From: Candidatus Pedobacter colombiensis
GTDB lineage: Bacteria; Bacteroidota; Bacteroidia; Sphingobacteriales; Sphingobacteriaceae
Assembly (NCBI GenBank): GCA_029202485.1
Contig: CP119313.1
Coordinates: 62,001 to 126,000, forward strand
Direction of reading: 5' to 3'
DNA length: 64,000 bases
The translations under genes and the position numbers were made by a program. The notes under the pieces are model-generated. The model was not told the origin of the DNA, made no database searches, and saw only the letters and a list, made by a program, of their open reading frames with translations. Position 1 is the first letter of the stretch, and each line of letters opens with the position of its first letter. This document shows, piece by piece, positions 62,358 through 64,000 of the stretch.

Positions 62358-63842
62358 ATGAAATCGATCTATAAAATATTGGCAATCTTACTGATTTTAG
62401 TAGGAGCCAGCTGCAAGAAGGAGTTATATAAAGAACCAATAGGGGAATTAACACCGGATCAAATCAATACCGACCCCAAATTGAGTACTGTAACTTATTC
62501 CGTTTCCTCTTCCTATCAATTGCTTTCCAGTACTTTGAATATTCTTGGGAATTGGCGTTGGGATGATGGTACCGTAACACGTAATGACTTTGTTTTACAA
62601 GATATGGCATCGGGTGATGTGCAAAAAAAATGGAACCCTGATGGGGATCAACCCTGGATGGATGATATTGCCAGTTTTAATTTTACCCCCGGGAATGCAG
62701 CCTTTAATGGTCAGTGGAGCTATGATTATGAAGGGATTACAAGGGCAAATTTGGCGATTAGCTATTTAACGGATATGGATGTAGTGGCTAAAGTTGGACT
62801 GAATGAAGCGCTTAGGGTGAGGCTTTTGGGAGAGGTTTATTTTTTAAGAGCCTTTTACTATTTTGACCTGGTCAATAATTTTGGTGGTGTTCCGCTGTTG
62901 TTAAAGCCACTTAAAAACTTCCAGGATGCTTATGCCGTAGCTAAAAGGGAGAGTGCAGAGAATGTATGGGCACAAATAAGTTCTGATCTTACCAATGCAA
63001 AAGGCCTCCTGCCGAATAGCAAATTTTCTTCTGATTCAGAAAGATGGCGGGCTTCTAAAGGCGCTGTTATGGCTTTGCAGGCTAAAGTGGCGTTGTATAA
63101 TCAAAAATGGGCTGATGTAGTTTCAATCATCAATGAGATGGAAACGCTTAACTTCTATGACTTAAACACCAATTATTTCGACAACTTTAGGGTGGAGAGC
63201 GAATTTACGGACAAGGAAGTGATTTTTGCTTTTGATCATCAGTCGGGCAAAACTCCACCCGCAGGAAATGGTCTTTGTGCTTTATTGGATTGGGGGTTTA
63301 TTGCGCCTACCGCTAATTTCTTAGCCGAATTTGAAACCAATGACCCACGACTTTTGTATACTGTAAATGTTCCTGATCATAATGTCAATAAAATTCTGGG
63401 TACATTAAATGGCACTCATAAAGGAAATGAAGATGCACCCGGCAACAAAATATACATTCGTTGGGCAGATGTGTTGTTGTGGAAAGCTGAGGCTTTAAAT
63501 GAAACCGGAAGTACGGGAGACGCAATTATACTGATTAATCGAATCAGAGCCCGTGCGCGAAATACGGTAATTGCCACTGGTGGTACTCCTCCAGCCGGGA
63601 CATTACCAGATCGTCCGGTATCTACCGACAAAGCCCAAATCAAGAACTGGTTGATTCATGAGCGAAGGGTTGAACTTGGTTTTGAGGGACAACGCTTTCT
63701 TGATTTGAAAAGATGGAAAATGGCAAAACAGGTTTTATCGGCTTTAGGCAAGAACTTTCAGGATTACAATTATTTGTATCCCATTCCTCAGGGAGAAGTT
63801 TCTAATTCCGGTGGTACAATTACTCAGAACCCTAATTATTAA
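62358..63842 (+). CDS. susD: SusD/RagB surface lipoprotein
   Basis: A glycan-binding lipoprotein of about 494 residues that caps SusC. The lipoprotein signal ends LLILVGASCKKE (acylated Cys near residue 19). SusD-typical parts are LLGEVYFLRAFYYFDLVNNF, GGVPLLLKPL, IRWADVLLWKAEALNETG and HERRVELGFEGQRFLDLKRW, with the ending NPNY. The ATG at 62358 is chosen because it starts the lipoprotein signal; an in-frame start at 62325 would overlap SusC. The substrate is not given by sequence. Confidence 0.94.
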   Translation: MKSIYKILAILLILVGASCKKELYKEPIGELTPDQINTDPKLSTVTYSVSSSYQLLSSTLNILGNWRWDDGTVTRNDFVLQDMASGDVQKKWNPDGDQPWMDDIASFNFTPGNAAFNGQWSYDYEGITRANLAISYLTDMDVVAKVGLNEALRVRLLGEVYFLRAFYYFDLVNNFGGVPLLLKPLKNFQDAYAVAKRESAENVWAQISSDLTNAKGLLPNSKFSSDSERWRASKGAVMALQAKVALYNQKWADVVSIINEMETLNFYDLNTNYFDNFRVESEFTDKEVIFAFDHQSGKTPPAGNGLCALLDWGFIAPTANFLAEFETNDPRLLYTVNVPDHNVNKILGTLNGTHKGNEDAPGNKIYIRWADVLLWKAEALNETGSTGDAIILINRIRARARNTVIATGGTPPAGTLPDRPVSTDKAQIKNWLIHERRVELGFEGQRFLDLKRWKMAKQVLSALGKNFQDYNYLYPIPQGEVSNSGGTITQNPNY

Positions 63843-63865
63843 TTCATTAAGAAGGATATATACCG

Positions 63866-64000
63866 ATGACAGATCAAGCGCAAAGATTTACACAAAATCC
63901 TTTACTATCGCCAGGGGATTTAAAACCCAGTAGAGCGGGATTGAAAATTACCTGCCTTTTAAATCCGGGTGTTTTTACCTTTCAGGAAAAGACCTGGTTG
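63866..64000 (+). CDS. GH130-like glycoside phosphorylase, 5' part
   Basis: Only the first 45 codons are in the window. Residues include RFTQNPLLSPGDLKPS and ITCLLNPGVFTFQEKTWL, which resemble the start of GH130 enzymes. GH130 includes beta-mannoside phosphorylases acting on mannosyl-glucose and on N-glycan core beta-1,4-mannosyl-N-acetylglucosamine. It follows susD by 23 nt, so it belongs to the same locus. The assignment is from a short N-terminus and is moderate. Confidence 0.6.
   Translation, partial: MTDQAQRFTQNPLLSPGDLKPSRAGLKITCLLNPGVFTFQEKTWL

Overview
The window looks like chromosomal DNA of a Bacteroidota species, most likely family Sphingobacteriaceae and Pedobacter-like. This rests on gldJ and porV (type IX secretion and gliding), a SusC/SusD pair with a hybrid two-component sensor, DUF2480, DUF3108, DUF3109, DUF4159, DUF4834 and DUF6427 genes typical of the phylum, AT-rich intergenic DNA, few Shine-Dalgarno sequences, and promoter-like TTG ... 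TAnnTTTG elements. The genus is an inference. I see no rRNA, tRNA, CRISPR array, prophage or complete insertion sequence.

Layout. 1-7.0 kb: rsmE, a DUF4159 gene and a biotin carrier protein, then gldJ facing porV, ispF, and a YceI/pirin pair. 7.0-11.8 kb: a leftward block with a Crp/Fnr regulator, an unlisted 52-residue FeoB-associated Cys-rich membrane protein, and a compact cluster of esterase, YbdK-type carboxylate-amine ligase, class I glutamine amidotransferase and ATP-grasp-like protein. That cluster is the best candidate for an undescribed metabolic system. 11.9-13.7 kb: typA. 13.9-21.6 kb: surface polysaccharide genes (methyltransferase, flippase, five glycosyltransferases including two paralogues of equal length). 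21.5-23.9 kb: yjjG-like HAD phosphatase, upp and a short deacetylase-like protein. 24.4-29.6 kb: uvrB, ywbE, DUF4834, YfhO. 30.1-40.8 kb: envelope genes (LpxH-like hydrolase, MJ1255-like glycosyltransferase, DUF6427, coaX, outer-membrane protein, lptC, PpiD-like chaperone, DUF2480, DUF3108, DUF3109, rfbA).

40.8-41.2 kb holds a pair of about 86-bp inverted repeats. 41.2-47.7 kb is a seven-gene operon for the non-phosphorylating oxidative breakdown of a 6-deoxy sugar, probably L-fucose: permease, mutarotase, UxaA-type dehydratase, ketodeoxyfuconate dehydrogenase, FAH-family hydrolase, lactonase and a sugar dehydrogenase. The last has Asn where the catalytic Lys of short-chain dehydrogenases normally sits. 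47.8-52.3 kb: a TPR protein, a secreted EreA/ChaN-like protein and an aminopeptidase P.

52.6-64.0 kb is a polysaccharide utilisation locus: a hybrid two-component sensor-regulator, a large secreted protein of unknown family with a probable alpha/alpha-barrel C-terminus, SusC, SusD, and the start of a GH130-like phosphorylase cut by the window edge. Two 18-nt direct repeats offset by exactly 21 bp sit just after the regulator gene and are a good candidate binding site for its AraC-type domain. GH130 suggests a mannose-containing glycan, but the substrate is not established.
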